DNA from: Candidatus Cloacimonadota bacterium
GTDB lineage: Bacteria > Cloacimonadota > Cloacimonadia > Cloacimonadales > Cloacimonadaceae
Assembly: GCA_029781115.1 (NCBI GenBank)
Contig: JAKOXG010000006.1
Span: forward strand, 1-64,000
Direction: 5' to 3'
Length of the DNA stretch: 64,000 nt
Position numbers and translations under genes: made by a program. The notes below the pieces were generated by a model. The model worked only from the letters and a program-made list of their open reading frames with translations, was not told the origin of the DNA and did not search any database. This document shows, one piece after another, positions 9,378 through 18,654 of this stretch (positions within the stretch are counted from its first letter, which is position 1; every line of letters begins with the position of its first letter).

Positions 9378-9510
9378 AGGATATTGGGTTAAACACAATA
9401 ACACCCCTATTATCAATCCCTTAGCCGCTACATTGGGACATGTTTTTAAAATACTCTTGACAAAAAAGGCCTCTCTGATGGAAGTGAACCTAACAATCGC
9501 GAAAACGATT

Positions 9511-9586
9511 GGGGCATTAGCTCAGCTGGGAGAGCGCATGACTGGCAGTCATGAGGTCAGGGGTTCGATCCCCCTATGCTCCACCA
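9511..9586 (+). tRNA. tRNA-Ala (anticodon GGC)
   Basis: A 76-base cloverleaf with CCA encoded. The acceptor GGGGCAT pairs with ATGCTCC and includes the G3-U70 wobble that is the alanine identity element. D arm GCTCAGCTGGGAGAGC; anticodon stem CATGA/TCATG with loop CTGGCAG (anticodon GGC, reading GCC and GCU); T arm AGGGG-TTCGATC-CCCCT. It lies 80 bases before the transketolase start, on the same strand. Confidence 0.98.
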
Positions 9587-9599
9587 CGTTATAAATGGC

Positions 9600-9640
9600 C
9601 CCCTTCGCTGCCCCGAGTAGCGAAGGGGATACTTATTTTG
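9600..9640 (+). terminator. Hairpin between tRNA-Ala and tkt
   Basis: A perfect 10-bp stem CCCCTTCGCT / AGCGAAGGGG with a 9-base loop begins 14 bases after the tRNA. It is followed by ATACTTATTTT, a poor U-tract. It may terminate the tRNA transcript partly, or mark its processing point, before transketolase. Confidence 0.65.
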
Positions 9641-9666
9641 AGCCCTTCAAAATCCATGAGGTAAAA

Positions 9667-11565
9667 ATGAGCAAGCAAGAATTGACCGGCATCCCCATGC
9701 TGGAAGCACGCAGCAAAGAAGCCCGAGCAGCCATTTTGACCATGACCACCCTCGCCGGTTGTGGCCATCCCGGTGGCTCTATGAGTTCCATTGATATTTT
9801 GAACTGTCTCTACCACACCATCCGCCACGATCCCAAGAACCCATACATGGAAAACCGTGACAGAGTGGTAGTCAGCATCGGCCACATCTCCCCCGCCGTA
9901 TACTCCATCCTGGCTTTGACAGGCTATTTCCCCCTGGAAGATGCCATCACCGGCTACCGCGTCCTGCACAGCCGCTACGAAGGTCATATTGAAAGGGAAC
10001 TCCCGGGTGTGGAGTGGACTACCGGAAACCTGGGACAAGGACTCTCTGCCGCTGTGGGCATGGCTTTGGCAGCAAAGATAAAGAACAGTGACGCACGCGT
10101 GTATGTATTGATGGGCGATGGCGAGCAACAGAAAGGACAGCAGGCAGAAGCCAGGCTCATGGCCTCCAAATATCAGCTCAACAACCTCTGTGCCATCGTG
10201 GATTACAACCGCTTGCAGATCAGTGGCTCCATCAACGATGTGATGCCCCAAAACATCCGCAAGAGCTACGAAGCCGATGGCTGGATGGTCATGGAAGTTA
10301 ATGGGCACGATTTCAGACAGATTCTCAGCACCTTAGAGCAAGCCAGAAAACAAGAAAAGCCCGTGATGATCCTGGCTCGCACCGTGATGGGCAAGGGTGT
10401 GGACTTCATGGAAAACCAGCATAAATACCATGGCTCAGCCCTCAAGCCAGAACAGCTGGAAGAAGCTCTGAAGCAGCTTGGTGAACCCAACCGCTTTGAA
10501 GAATACAAGGCACTCCGGGCTGTGACGCCGTTTGCACCTGCGTTAGCACTGGATGAGCACTTCAGCTTGAAGACCGACCTCCAAGCCGGACAACCAATTG
10601 TCTATGAAGAAAAGACGGACAATCGCAGTGCTTGGGGCGCAGCGATCAAGGATCTGGGTGAAATCAATCAAGCTGCCCAGACGCCTATTGCTGTCTTCGA
10701 TTGCGACCTTTCCGGAAGCGTGAAGACAGATGGCTTTGCGAAGGCTTTCCCGGAGAGATTCTTCCAGGCGGGTATCATGGAACACAATACCTGCGTGGCT
10801 GCAGGTGCGATGTCCTCGTGCGGCATCCAAACTTTCTGGTCAGATTTTGGCATGTTCGGAGCTGCTGAAGTGTATAACATGCAGAGGCTTAACGACATCA
10901 ACCACGCCAACCTCAAGGTGGTGCTCACCCACGCCGGCATAGATGTAGGCGAAGACGGAAAGACGCACCAGAGCATAGATTACATCTCTTTGTGTAGAAC
11001 CCTGCCCGGCGTCAGAATCATCCTGCCCGCGGATCCCAATCACACAGACCGCATCATCAGATGGCTGATAGACAAACCCGGCAACTACGTAGTCGCCATG
11101 GGACGCTCCAAAATCCCCATCCTCAAGACGGATGCAAACCAACTGATGTATCCCATGGATTACAGCTTTGAATATGGTAAGGCAGACCTGCTGAGAGAGG
11201 GGAACCAAGGCTGCGTGCTGGTTTGTGGAACCCCTGTGGCCAACACCATCAAAGCCGTGGATACCCTGCGTGAACAAGGAATCTTCCCCAAGCTTTACTA
11301 CATCTCCAGCCCCTTGAGCCTGGAGAGAACTCTCTTGGAAGAAATCGCCAAACTGGGTAAAGTGGTCACCATCGAGGATCACTTCATCCGGGGCGGCCTG
11401 GGAACCACACTTGCGGAACGCCTGGCCGAGGAAGGTCTCTGCGCCAGACAACTGAAGATTGGCGTGGATAAATATGCTCCCAGCGCACCCTCAGATCAAC
11501 TCTACCAATACTTTGGCATGGATGCACAGTCCTTGATCAAAAGCATTGGCGAGTGGGTGCAATAG
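9667..11565 (+). CDS. tkt: Transketolase
   Basis: Thiamine-diphosphate enzyme of the non-oxidative pentose phosphate pathway that moves two-carbon units between sugar phosphates. The 632-residue protein is a single full-length chain: GHPGGSMSS at 33-41, TTGNLGQGLSAAVGMALA, the TPP/Mg motif MGDGEQQKGQ, then the pyrimidine-binding half (VFDCDLSGSVKTDGF, HAGIDVGEDGKTHQSIDY) and the C-terminal domain. The ATG at 9667 has GAGGT 5 bases upstream. An in-frame ATG at 9595 lies before the upstream hairpin and is rejected. A strong terminator follows. It could alternatively be a transketolase-like paralogue, but all signature regions are present. Confidence 0.93.
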   Translation: MSKQELTGIPMLEARSKEARAAILTMTTLAGCGHPGGSMSSIDILNCLYHTIRHDPKNPYMENRDRVVVSIGHISPAVYSILALTGYFPLEDAITGYRVLHSRYEGHIERELPGVEWTTGNLGQGLSAAVGMALAAKIKNSDARVYVLMGDGEQQKGQQAEARLMASKYQLNNLCAIVDYNRLQISGSINDVMPQNIRKSYEADGWMVMEVNGHDFRQILSTLEQARKQEKPVMILARTVMGKGVDFMENQHKYHGSALKPEQLEEALKQLGEPNRFEEYKALRAVTPFAPALALDEHFSLKTDLQAGQPIVYEEKTDNRSAWGAAIKDLGEINQAAQTPIAVFDCDLSGSVKTDGFAKAFPERFFQAGIMEHNTCVAAGAMSSCGIQTFWSDFGMFGAAEVYNMQRLNDINHANLKVVLTHAGIDVGEDGKTHQSIDYISLCRTLPGVRIILPADPNHTDRIIRWLIDKPGNYVVAMGRSKIPILKTDANQLMYPMDYSFEYGKADLLREGNQGCVLVCGTPVANTIKAVDTLREQGIFPKLYYISSPLSLERTLLEEIAKLGKVVTIEDHFIRGGLGTTLAERLAEEGLCARQLKIGVDKYAPSAPSDQLYQYFGMDAQSLIKSIGEWVQ

Positions 11566-11589
11566 ATATAGCCTAAACTTTCAACAGTG

Positions 11590-11646
11590 CAGCAGAACAT
11601 TCAGGGCTTCGGCCCTCTCCTTTGGATGTTCTGCTGTTTCTTTTTA
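11590..11646 (+). terminator. Terminator of tkt
   Basis: A long stem with arms CAGCAGAACAT and ATGTTCTGCTG and an inner AGGGC-TTCG-GCCCT hairpin is followed by TTTCTTTTTATT. Confidence 0.88.
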
Positions 11647-11780
11647 TTCCAAAATCTCGCTTGATGGGAAACGGTGCCCTGAAAGCTGGATAATGGCACT
11701 GCATCAGGCTTCCGGAGAGCTTACCCAAGAAATTCAGATTTTAAAGCTCCAAAATAAGGATTAGCAGTCTCACTTTTCGA

Positions 11781-11808
11781 TTGACAATTTAGCGTCTTCG
11801 ATTATATT
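11781..11808 (+). promoter_or_regulatory. Sigma-70-type promoter of the hrcA operon
   Basis: TTGACA at 11781-11786, a 16-base spacer, then TATATT at 11803-11808. The predicted transcription start falls at about 11815, directly in front of the CIRCE operator, which is the expected arrangement for HrcA repression. Confidence 0.8.
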
Positions 11809-11817
11809 GTCCATGAA

Positions 11818-11844
11818 TTAGCAGTTCGATGGTCGAAGTGCTAA
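11818..11844 (+). promoter_or_regulatory. CIRCE operator (HrcA binding site), variant
   Basis: TTAGCAGTT - 9 bases - AAGTGCTAA fits the CIRCE layout TTAGCACTC-N9-GAGTGCTAA with three changed positions. In this copy the inner spacer extends the dyad (TTCGA / TCGAA). An in-frame ATG at 11829 lies inside it, which argues for the later hrcA start. Confidence 0.85.
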
Positions 11845-11870
11845 AATACAAAAAAGGCAAGGTGCAATAC

Positions 11871-12917
11871 ATGAAAAAGATACAGATACGTTTGAGACAG
11901 GCGCTCACCGCAGTAGTTGATGAATTTATCATCTGCAAAGAGCCTGTTTCTTCACGCATGCTCAATGAAAAGTATCTCACGGAAGTGAGTTCCGCCACTT
12001 TGCGCCTTGATTTGATGAAACTGGAAGAACATGGCTTCATCAGCCAACCTCACACTTCTGCCGGTAGAGTGCCCACCATCAAGGGCTATCGCGAATACAT
12101 CAACCTGATAGCACCGCAATTGGAGAGCACTACCTTTGAACGTATGGACATCCTGCGGGAACTCCTGGTGCGCTATTATAAGGATACGCCCAGAGCCCTG
12201 CACATAATCCTGCAACTGCTTGCCAGAGAGACGGAACAGCTCTGCTTTGTGGCCGAACCGGAAGTGTCCAGTGGCTATCTGGCAAACCTGGAGGTCTTCC
12301 CCATCGGCAACGGCAAGTTCATCTTTGTGATGAGCTTGGATAGCGGCTTGGATAAGACCATGGTGATGCGCTTTGATCATGACATCACCGATGCCCAGTT
12401 GCGCAGTATGGTTCGCTACCTCAACGATGAGCTGGTAGGTCTGAGGGTGTATGACATTGCCAATAAGGTCTTGGTGGAGATGCGTGAAGAGATGCACAAG
12501 GACAACTTTTTGGTAAATATGTTCCTCAAGGAGCTGCACAAGGCTTTCATCGAGATCTCGGACTTTTATATCAATTTCGATGGCAGCATCAGCTTTTTGG
12601 AACAGCCTGAATTTGATGATAAGGGCAATATCCTCAGCTTTATGAACCTGGTGCAGAGGCAGGACTTGCTGCTGCAAATGATGCGGGACTGCGACACCGG
12701 CGAAAGCGTGACCGTCGTAATTGGTGAGGATATGGGACAGCCTCAATGGCAGGACTTTTGCCTCATCTACGGGCGTTATGAGGTGTTTGGCATTCCCGGA
12801 TACCTGGGAGTGGTAGCACCGCTGAGAACTCACTATCGCAAGCTTATCCCCTTAATCCGGGAGATGTGCTTCACCATAACAGACACCACCAAGCGTGGAA
12901 TGATGATACCTTTATAG
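11871..12917 (+). CDS. hrcA: Heat-inducible transcription repressor HrcA
   Basis: Represses the chaperone operon by binding CIRCE; its folding depends on GroEL in studied species, which makes it a heat sensor. The 348-residue protein has an N-terminal winged helix with the family motifs EPVSSRML, SSATLRLDLMKLEEHGFISQ and PHTSAGRVPTIKGYREY, followed by the HrcA dimerisation domains. The start at 11871 (AAGG 8 bases upstream) is preferred over ATG 11829, which is inside the operator. It is the first gene of hrcA-grpE-dnaK-dnaJ-rsmE and probably represses itself through the operator 27 bases upstream. Confidence 0.95.
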   Translation: MKKIQIRLRQALTAVVDEFIICKEPVSSRMLNEKYLTEVSSATLRLDLMKLEEHGFISQPHTSAGRVPTIKGYREYINLIAPQLESTTFERMDILRELLVRYYKDTPRALHIILQLLARETEQLCFVAEPEVSSGYLANLEVFPIGNGKFIFVMSLDSGLDKTMVMRFDHDITDAQLRSMVRYLNDELVGLRVYDIANKVLVEMREEMHKDNFLVNMFLKELHKAFIEISDFYINFDGSISFLEQPEFDDKGNILSFMNLVQRQDLLLQMMRDCDTGESVTVVIGEDMGQPQWQDFCLIYGRYEVFGIPGYLGVVAPLRTHYRKLIPLIREMCFTITDTTKRGMMIPL

Positions 12918-12928
12918 GAGATTTATAA

Positions 12929-13504
12929 GTGACAAAGAATAAGAAACAACAGGAACCAAAAGACAACAAGGTTGATATCCAGACTACTGAAGCTGAAGTC
13001 ACTCCTGAAGAGAGGATTGCAGAGCTGGAAGTCGAGATCGCCGAATTGAAGGATAAATATATCCGTTCAATGGCGGAGTTTGAGAATTTCCGCAACCGTA
13101 GCAACCGGGAAAAGGCGGATTGGATCAAGCTCTCCACTCAAAAGCTGGCTCTGAAAGTATGTGATGTTTTAGACAATTTTGAGCGTGCCTTGGAGCAGAT
13201 AGATGAAAAAGCAAAGGAAGACAAGCTGATCAAAGGCTTTGTCCTGATCGAGCAACAGCTCAGGTCGGTCTTGGAAAGCGAAAACGTGCGCAAGATCGAG
13301 GCACTGGGCGCAGAATTTGACCCTGCTCTTCATGAAGCTCTGGCACATATCCCTTCCGACGAGGAAGAAAATACCATCACAGCTGTGATCCAAAACGGCT
13401 ACATGAGCCACGACGTCGTGATTCGTCCCGCCAAGGTAGCTGTTTCATCGGGGCAAGCTGCACAAAATAACGACAATAATAATGAAAGTACCATGGAGGA
13501 ATAA
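12929..13504 (+). CDS. grpE: Nucleotide exchange factor GrpE
   Basis: DnaK co-chaperone that releases ADP. The 191-residue protein has an acidic, disordered N-terminus, a long coiled coil at about 30-95 (ERIAELEVEIAELKDKYIRSMAEFENFRNR, the classic GrpE stretch), and a C-terminal beta domain. It starts with GTG at 12929, with TAGGAG 8 bases upstream overlapping the hrcA stop. The dnaK start is the very next base after its stop, so the two are translationally linked. Confidence 0.96.
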   Translation: MTKNKKQQEPKDNKVDIQTTEAEVTPEERIAELEVEIAELKDKYIRSMAEFENFRNRSNREKADWIKLSTQKLALKVCDVLDNFERALEQIDEKAKEDKLIKGFVLIEQQLRSVLESENVRKIEALGAEFDPALHEALAHIPSDEEENTITAVIQNGYMSHDVVIRPAKVAVSSGQAAQNNDNNNESTMEE

Positions 13505-15442
13505 ATGGGAAAGATAATTGGAATAGACCTGGGAACCACCAACTCCTGCGTTGCAGTGGTTGAAGGTGGTAAACCCGTAGTGATCACCAACGCCGAGGGT
13601 GGCAGAACCACTCCCAGCGTGGTGGCATTCACAAAAGACTCAACCAGATTGGTGGGGCAATTGGCAAAGCGCCAAGCCGTTACCAATCCAACAAATACCG
13701 TGTTTTCGATCAAGCGCTTTATGGGACGCTCCATAGGCGAAGTGGGCAATGAGATCGCTCAAGTGCCCTTCAAAGTGGTAGCTGGCCTCAAAAACCAAGC
13801 TGCCGTGAGGATCGAAAGCGAAAACAAAGACTTCACACCGCAAGAAATATCAGCGATGGTGCTGGCTCGCATGAAAGAGACAGCGGAAGCCTATCTGGGC
13901 CAAACCGTCACTGAAGCCGTGATTACCGTCCCTGCATATTTCAATGACGACCAGCGTCAAGCTACCAAAGATGCCGGTAAGATCGCCGGTCTGGATGTGA
14001 AGCGCATCATCAACGAGCCCACAGCAGCTGCTCTGGCTTATGGCATGGAAAACAAGAAAGAGCAAAAAGTGGCAGTGTTTGACCTCGGTGGCGGCACCTT
14101 CGACATCTCCATCCTGGACATCTCCGAGGGAGTAGTCGAGGTCTTAAGCACCAACGGCGACACTCACCTGGGTGGCGATGACTTTGACCAGAGGATCATC
14201 AAATGGATTCTGGACAATTTCAACAAACAGGAAGGAATCGACCTTTCCAAAGACCCAATGGCTATGCAGCGCCTCAGAGAAGCCGCTGAGAAAGCCAAGA
14301 TCGAGCTTTCCGGCACCCAAACCACCAACATTAACCTGCCTTTCATCACCGCTGATGCTTCAGGACCACGTCACTTGAACATGGACCTCAGCTTGGCAGA
14401 GTTTAACCGCCTCACAGAGGACTTGGTGCAGCGCTCACTCAAGCCCTGCTCTCTCGCTTTGGATGATGCCAAGCTCAAAGCTTCGGACATCAACGAAGTG
14501 CTCCTCGTGGGTGGAAGCACCCGCATCCCGGCAGTGGTGGAAGCCGTGGAGAAGTTCTTCGGTAAAAAAGCCAACCGTAGCGTAAACCCCGATGAAGTGG
14601 TTGCTTTGGGCGCCGCCATTCAGGGTGCTATCTTGGCTGGAGACGACAAGATGCAAGATGTCTTGCTCTTGGACGTGACTCCCCTTTCCCTGGGAATCGA
14701 GACCCTGGGCGGTGTCTGCACCGTGCTCATCCCCAGAAACACCACCATTCCCACCAAAAAGAGCGAAATCTTCTCTACCGCTGCTGACAACCAAAACGCA
14801 GTAACCATCAACGTCCTGCAAGGTGAGCGCCCGATGGCTACTGATAACAAATCACTGGGCAGATTCGACCTCGTGGGCATTCCACCCGCCCCCAGAGGCA
14901 TGCCGCAGATTGAAGTTACCTTCGATATCGATGCAAACGGCATCCTAAACGTCTCTGCCAAAGATAAAGGCACCGGCAAAGAGCAATCCATCAAGATTGA
15001 CAGAGCTGGAAACATCAGCAAAGAAGACATCGATCGCATGATCAAGGAAGCTGAGCTTCACGCTGAGGAAGATAAGAAGCGTCAGGAATTTATCACCGCC
15101 AAAAACGAGCTGGATGGCTTGATCTTCAGCATCGAGCGCAGCTTGGGCGAGCACGGCGACAAACTCTCCGAAAGCGAAAAGCAAGAGCTGGAAGCAGCCA
15201 TCAAGACCGCTAAGGAAGAGCTCGAGAAAGCAACCGAAACCACTCAGATCGAGAGCATCAAGGAAGAGCTGGCCAAGAAGGCACACAGGCTCTCCGAGAT
15301 CATCTATAGCCAGGCTCAGCAGCAGGGCGCAGGAGCTGATCCCAACGCCTCTGGCCCTGATCCTTCAGGCCCGCAAAGCCAGGAAGCACCTGCTGATGAC
15401 GGCCCTATTGATGCCGACTTTGAGGTGGTGGACGATCAATAA
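13505..15442 (+). CDS. dnaK: Molecular chaperone DnaK (Hsp70)
   Basis: ATP-driven Hsp70 chaperone. The 645-residue protein is full length: [14 protein letters not shown], the linker-proximal ATPase motifs ([26 protein letters not shown]), linker [18 protein letters not shown], the substrate-binding domain, and a C-terminal lid ending in a Pro/Gly/Asp-rich tail. GGAGGA lies in the last codons of grpE. A GC-rich hairpin separates it from dnaJ. It is under the upstream promoter and CIRCE operator. Confidence 0.98.
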   Translation: MGKIIGIDLGTTNSCVAVVEGGKPVVITNAEGGRTTPSVVAFTKDSTRLVGQLAKRQAVTNPTNTVFSIKRFMGRSIGEVGNEIAQVPFKVVAGLKNQAAVRIESENKDFTPQEISAMVLARMKETAEAYLGQTVTEAVITVPAYFNDDQRQATKDAGKIAGLDVKRIINEPTAAALAYGMENKKEQKVAVFDLGGGTFDISILDISEGVVEVLSTNGDTHLGGDDFDQRIIKWILDNFNKQEGIDLSKDPMAMQRLREAAEKAKIELSGTQTTNINLPFITADASGPRHLNMDLSLAEFNRLTEDLVQRSLKPCSLALDDAKLKASDINEVLLVGGSTRIPAVVEAVEKFFGKKANRSVNPDEVVALGAAIQGAILAGDDKMQDVLLLDVTPLSLGIETLGGVCTVLIPRNTTIPTKKSEIFSTAADNQNAVTINVLQGERPMATDNKSLGRFDLVGIPPAPRGMPQIEVTFDIDANGILNVSAKDKGTGKEQSIKIDRAGNISKEDIDRMIKEAELHAEEDKKRQEFITAKNELDGLIFSIERSLGEHGDKLSESEKQELEAAIKTAKEELEKATETTQIESIKEELAKKAHRLSEIIYSQAQQQGAGADPNASGPDPSGPQSQEAPADDGPIDADFEVVDDQ

Positions 15443-15456
15443 TAATACTTGTCAAA

Positions 15457-15482
15457 GGGGGCGGAGCATTGCCTCTGCCCCC
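15457..15482 (+). other. Intercistronic hairpin dnaK-dnaJ
   Basis: Arms GGGGGCGGAG and CTCTGCCCCC (one mismatch) enclose a 6-base loop. There is no T-tract. It is more likely an mRNA processing or 3'-end stabilising element that lowers dnaJ relative to dnaK than a full terminator. Confidence 0.6.
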
Positions 15483-15510
15483 TCCATTAATATAGATATC
15501 GGGAGTATAA

Positions 15511-16668
15511 ATGGCAGATAAGAGAGACTATTACGGAATTTTAGGCGTTAGCAAAGACGCAGATGAAGCTGAGATCAAAAAGGCATACCGAAAACTTGCC
15601 ATGAAACTTCATCCGGACAAGAATCCGGGCAACAAGGAAGCAGAAGAAAAGTTTAAGGAAGCGAGTGAGGCTTATGAGGTGCTTTCTGACAAGGACAAGC
15701 GTCAGCGATACGACCAATTCGGCCACGCTGGCATGAGCAGTCAATTCGGTCAGGGCGGCTTCCAATGGAGCGACTTCAGCCACTTTGAAGACCTGAGCGA
15801 CATCTTTGGCTCTGGAGGCTTTGGCAGCATTTTTGATACCCTATTTGGAGGCGGATTCAGCGGAACACGCACCAGACAAAGCACGAACCGTGGGCAAGAT
15901 ATGCAGATTGAGCTTTCCTTGGACCTCAAAGAGATCGCTTTGGGCACCACCAAGAAGATCAAGATTGCCATCAAAGACCCTTGTGACAAGTGCAAGGGCA
16001 CAGGTAGCGAAGACGGGCAGGCAGAAACCTGCTCTCAGTGCAAAGGAACTGGCCAGGTAAGAACCACCAGGCAGAGCCTCTTCGGCCAGATGCAGACCAT
16101 CACCGAGTGCCCTTCCTGTCGCGGTGAAGGCAAGATCATCAAAAACCGTTGTTCCAAATGCCGTGGTGACGGACGCCAGGATAAGATCAAAGAGATGGAC
16201 ATCGAAATCCCTTCCGGAGTGGAGGAAGGACAATACATCAGAAGACGTGCCCAAGGCAACATCGGACCCAGAGGTGGCACCCGCGGTGACATCCTTGTGC
16301 TCATCCATGAGAAGGAAGACGACGTCTTTTATCGGGAAGGCAACAACATCATCCTGGATCAACCCATCACAGTCTCTCAGGCAGTCCTTGGAGACGAGAT
16401 CACCGTGCCTACCATCACGGGGCAAGCCAAGATGAAGATCCCTGCCGGAACCCAGTCCGGTAGCGCTTTCAGGCTGCGTGGACAAGGCATCCAAGGCTTG
16501 CGCAGCACCGAAAGAGCAGACCAGATCGTGAGGGTGACTGTGGTGACTCCCACCCGCATCAGCAAGGAAGAAACCGAGCTCTATCAACAGCTGAGAGAGT
16601 TCGACCGCAAGCGCGAGATGAAGCCCGGACACGACTTCCTACAGCGCCTCAAGAATATCTTTAGTTAG
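15511..16668 (+). CDS. dnaJ: Chaperone DnaJ (Hsp40)
   Basis: Delivers substrates to DnaK and stimulates its ATPase. The 385-residue protein has the J domain with HPD at 34-36, a Gly/Phe-rich stretch at about 75-125, four CxxCxGxG zinc repeats ([32 protein letters not shown]), and the C-terminal substrate-binding domains. It is a type I DnaJ of the usual length. It lies 68 bases after dnaK with a hairpin between. Confidence 0.97.
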   Translation: MADKRDYYGILGVSKDADEAEIKKAYRKLAMKLHPDKNPGNKEAEEKFKEASEAYEVLSDKDKRQRYDQFGHAGMSSQFGQGGFQWSDFSHFEDLSDIFGSGGFGSIFDTLFGGGFSGTRTRQSTNRGQDMQIELSLDLKEIALGTTKKIKIAIKDPCDKCKGTGSEDGQAETCSQCKGTGQVRTTRQSLFGQMQTITECPSCRGEGKIIKNRCSKCRGDGRQDKIKEMDIEIPSGVEEGQYIRRRAQGNIGPRGGTRGDILVLIHEKEDDVFYREGNNIILDQPITVSQAVLGDEITVPTITGQAKMKIPAGTQSGSAFRLRGQGIQGLRSTERADQIVRVTVVTPTRISKEETELYQQLREFDRKREMKPGHDFLQRLKNIFS

Positions 16669-16677
16669 GCCAAGCCC

Positions 16678-17382
16678 ATGCCCTCTATCTATCATCCTCA
16701 GCTCAATGAAGATTTCTGCATCACCGGGCAGGAGTATCATCACCTCAGCCGCGTGCTGAGAGTCAAGATAGGCGATGAAATCCTGCTCAACGACGGCAAG
16801 GGCTCTGTGGCAAAGGCGATCGTCAAAGATATAGACAAGCAGTGCGTGCACTTCAAGCTCTTGGAACCATCCAGCTATCAGGAACCTGTCAGCTCTTTTG
16901 CCATCGCCTTTTCACTGCTGAAAAACAAGCACGATGAGCTGATCGTGGAGAAGTGCACCGAGCTGGGCTGCTTGGAATTTTACCCCTTTATCAGCTCTTA
17001 TTCTGTGCGCAGAGGTGAGGACATCTCGAGGTTTGAACGCATTGCCCTCTCAGCGATTAAGCAGTGTGACAACCCCTGGCTACCGCATGTCAATCCCGTT
17101 AGCACCTTGAAAGAGGCCATCAAGCAAACCATGGAGCAAGGCTATACTCCCGTCTTTTGCAGCGAACAGAGACCAGATACTTGGCTCAGTAACCTCAAGC
17201 TGCCTGCAAATGCCAAGCCATGCTTCTTTATTGGCCCGGAGGGGGGATTCAACGAGGAGGAGCTGCTTTATATAGAGCAGGAAGAGCTTGCTCAGATCAC
17301 CATCAGCAAGCTGATACTCAGGGCTGAGACTGCCGCCATCGCCATTGCCGCTCAATATGTGAGCCTAAGCAAACCAAGATAA
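16678..17382 (+). CDS. rsmE: 16S rRNA (uracil-1498-N3)-methyltransferase RsmE
   Basis: SPOUT-class methyltransferase acting on 16S rRNA U1498. The 234-residue protein has an N-terminal PUA-like region (HLSRVLRVKIGDEILLNDGKG), then the family motifs FFIGPEGGFNEEEL and LILRAETAAIAIAAQ of the trefoil-knot SAM site. It starts 9 bases after dnaJ and so belongs to the heat-shock operon, a pairing also known from Firmicutes. Its last 18 bases overlap the convergent transporter gene. Confidence 0.93.
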   Translation: MPSIYHPQLNEDFCITGQEYHHLSRVLRVKIGDEILLNDGKGSVAKAIVKDIDKQCVHFKLLEPSSYQEPVSSFAIAFSLLKNKHDELIVEKCTELGCLEFYPFISSYSVRRGEDISRFERIALSAIKQCDNPWLPHVNPVSTLKEAIKQTMEQGYTPVFCSEQRPDTWLSNLKLPANAKPCFFIGPEGGFNEEELLYIEQEELAQITISKLILRAETAAIAIAAQYVSLSKPR

Positions 17383-18654
17383 CACGACAGGAACAACGTA
17401 GCTTACCCAAGCAGTGATCGCAAAGAGAGAGAAGATATTCATCAACATGCCTGCAGTCAACATATGACGCAGGCTCAGTTTTTTGATACTGCCAAAACCC
17501 AAGCCATTGGAAGGCGTGGCGATAGGGCTCATGAAGGCACAGCCACTGGTGAGAGTGATCACCAACATAGTCTGCCACCCTATATCAGGATAAACCTTGG
17601 TAAGTGGAAAGAGGCTGATAAACATTGCGATCTGTATCACCGTATTGCTCATCAGCTCTGTAGAAAAGGTGGCAACAGCTCCCACGATGAGCAACAACAG
17701 GAATGCAGAACGCTCATTGGTGATCCAATCAACTGCCAATCCCGCAACAGCTTTGGGCACCTTGAGCGCCACCAGGATCAGGGTGATCACCCCACCTGCT
17801 GCAATCCACAAGAGTCCTTTACGTGGCAGGTCATGCAGGATGTATTCTTTGGGTAGTAAGATGCCACGTGGCTTGTCATCTTCCAGCCTAAACTTATGAA
17901 TAAAGAAGATATAGAGAAAGGCCAAAGTCCAAACGATGCTCAAGATTAACAGCGCATCCTGCAGCCAGGTGAAGGCCTGATATTCCCCTGCACTGATCCT
18001 TGTTTGATAGGCGTTTACCAGGCTCATACCCGTTGATAGCAAAGTAGCAGAAAACAGGAAGATGATCGCCAAAACCACGGAAATCTTCTCACCCCGAGAC
18101 ATAGCCCCCTCGCAGCAGAGTCCCGAGCGCAACTCACCCCCTTTCATGCTACTCTTGGGATTGAAGACCAGCATCAAGATCAACCAGCCACCTATGCATA
18201 AGATCAGCGCAAGCGGCATCGCCCAGGTCATCCAAGAAAGAAAGGTAAATTGGCTGCTGATAGGAAACTTATAAGCTTCAAATAGGGCCACTAAAATGCC
18301 ATTGGTAGTGGTGCCCGTGAGCATGCCTATCCCGCCGATATTGGCTCCCCACACGGCCGAGAGGATCATCAGGGTGCCAAAGCGAGGCTCATTCTTGGGC
18401 GAGCCTCTATACTGCTTTTGCACCAGATCAAGCACAGGAATCATGGCCATCAGCGTCACCACATTGGCGATCAGCATAGATAGCATAGTTGTGCCAAAGA
18501 TGATAAACCAACTGAGCTTGGAAATAGTGATGTGCTTTTCTTCTATCAGCCACCATACCAAGCGCTTAGGCAGCTCAAAGCGCACAAACACCCGCGACAA
18601 CAGGTAGGATATCAAAAAGAAAAAGGCCAGCTGTATCTTATCCGCATGAATCAT
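17365..18654 (-). CDS. Anion:sodium symporter-like membrane protein (DASS/ArsB-type)
   Basis: A polytopic inner-membrane protein of 429 residues with about 11 predicted hydrophobic segments in two pseudo-repeats (WFIIFGTTMLSMLIANVVTLMAMIPVL; LMSNTVIQIAMFISLFPLTKVYPDIGWQTMLVITLTSGCAFMSP). The motif SNT plus a small-residue loop near SPIATPSNGLGFGS resembles the sodium/substrate loops of the SLC13/DASS superfamily, which move di- and tricarboxylates, sulfate or phosphate. The substrate is unknown. Start at 18654: its ATGA overlaps the lpxK stop and GGAAGG lies upstream. It is the last gene of the minus-strand operon. Confidence 0.8.
   Translation of the reverse strand: MIHADKIQLAFFFLISYLLSRVFVRFELPKRLVWWLIEEKHITISKLSWFIIFGTTMLSMLIANVVTLMAMIPVLDLVQKQYRGSPKNEPRFGTLMILSAVWGANIGGIGMLTGTTTNGILVALFEAYKFPISSQFTFLSWMTWAMPLALILCIGGWLILMLVFNPKSSMKGGELRSGLCCEGAMSRGEKISVVLAIIFLFSATLLSTGMSLVNAYQTRISAGEYQAFTWLQDALLILSIVWTLAFLYIFFIHKFRLEDDKPRGILLPKEYILHDLPRKGLLWIAAGGVITLILVALKVPKAVAGLAVDWITNERSAFLLLLIVGAVATFSTELMSNTVIQIAMFISLFPLTKVYPDIGWQTMLVITLTSGCAFMSPIATPSNGLGFGSIKKLSLRHMLTAGMLMNIFSLFAITAWVSYVVPVVLSWFA

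Larger units (their letters stand above)
8958..9510. other. 553-base gene-free region with repeats
   Basis: No credible gene is present. It holds the 5' flank of the secreted-protein gene, a palindromic repeat (9181-9265), a second inverted repeat (9314-9377), a short motif shared with 23.7 kb (9379-9410), and TTGACA at 9457-9462 about 50 bases before the tRNA with no good -10 box. A 76-codon plus-strand ORF (9364-9594) runs through the tRNA and is not believed. Confidence 0.8.

Noticed and set aside
9364-9594. 76-codon plus-strand ORF ending near tkt
   Set aside because: Its second half is read through the tRNA-Ala gene and its first half lies in repeat DNA; there is no ribosome site.
9595-9666. 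Earlier in-frame start for transketolase (ATG 9595)
   Set aside because: It lies before a stable hairpin, lacks a ribosome site and adds 24 residues not seen in transketolases; ATG 9667 has GAGGT.
11829-11870. Earlier in-frame start for hrcA (ATG 11829)
   Set aside because: It falls inside the CIRCE operator; ATG 11871 gives the usual HrcA N-terminus.
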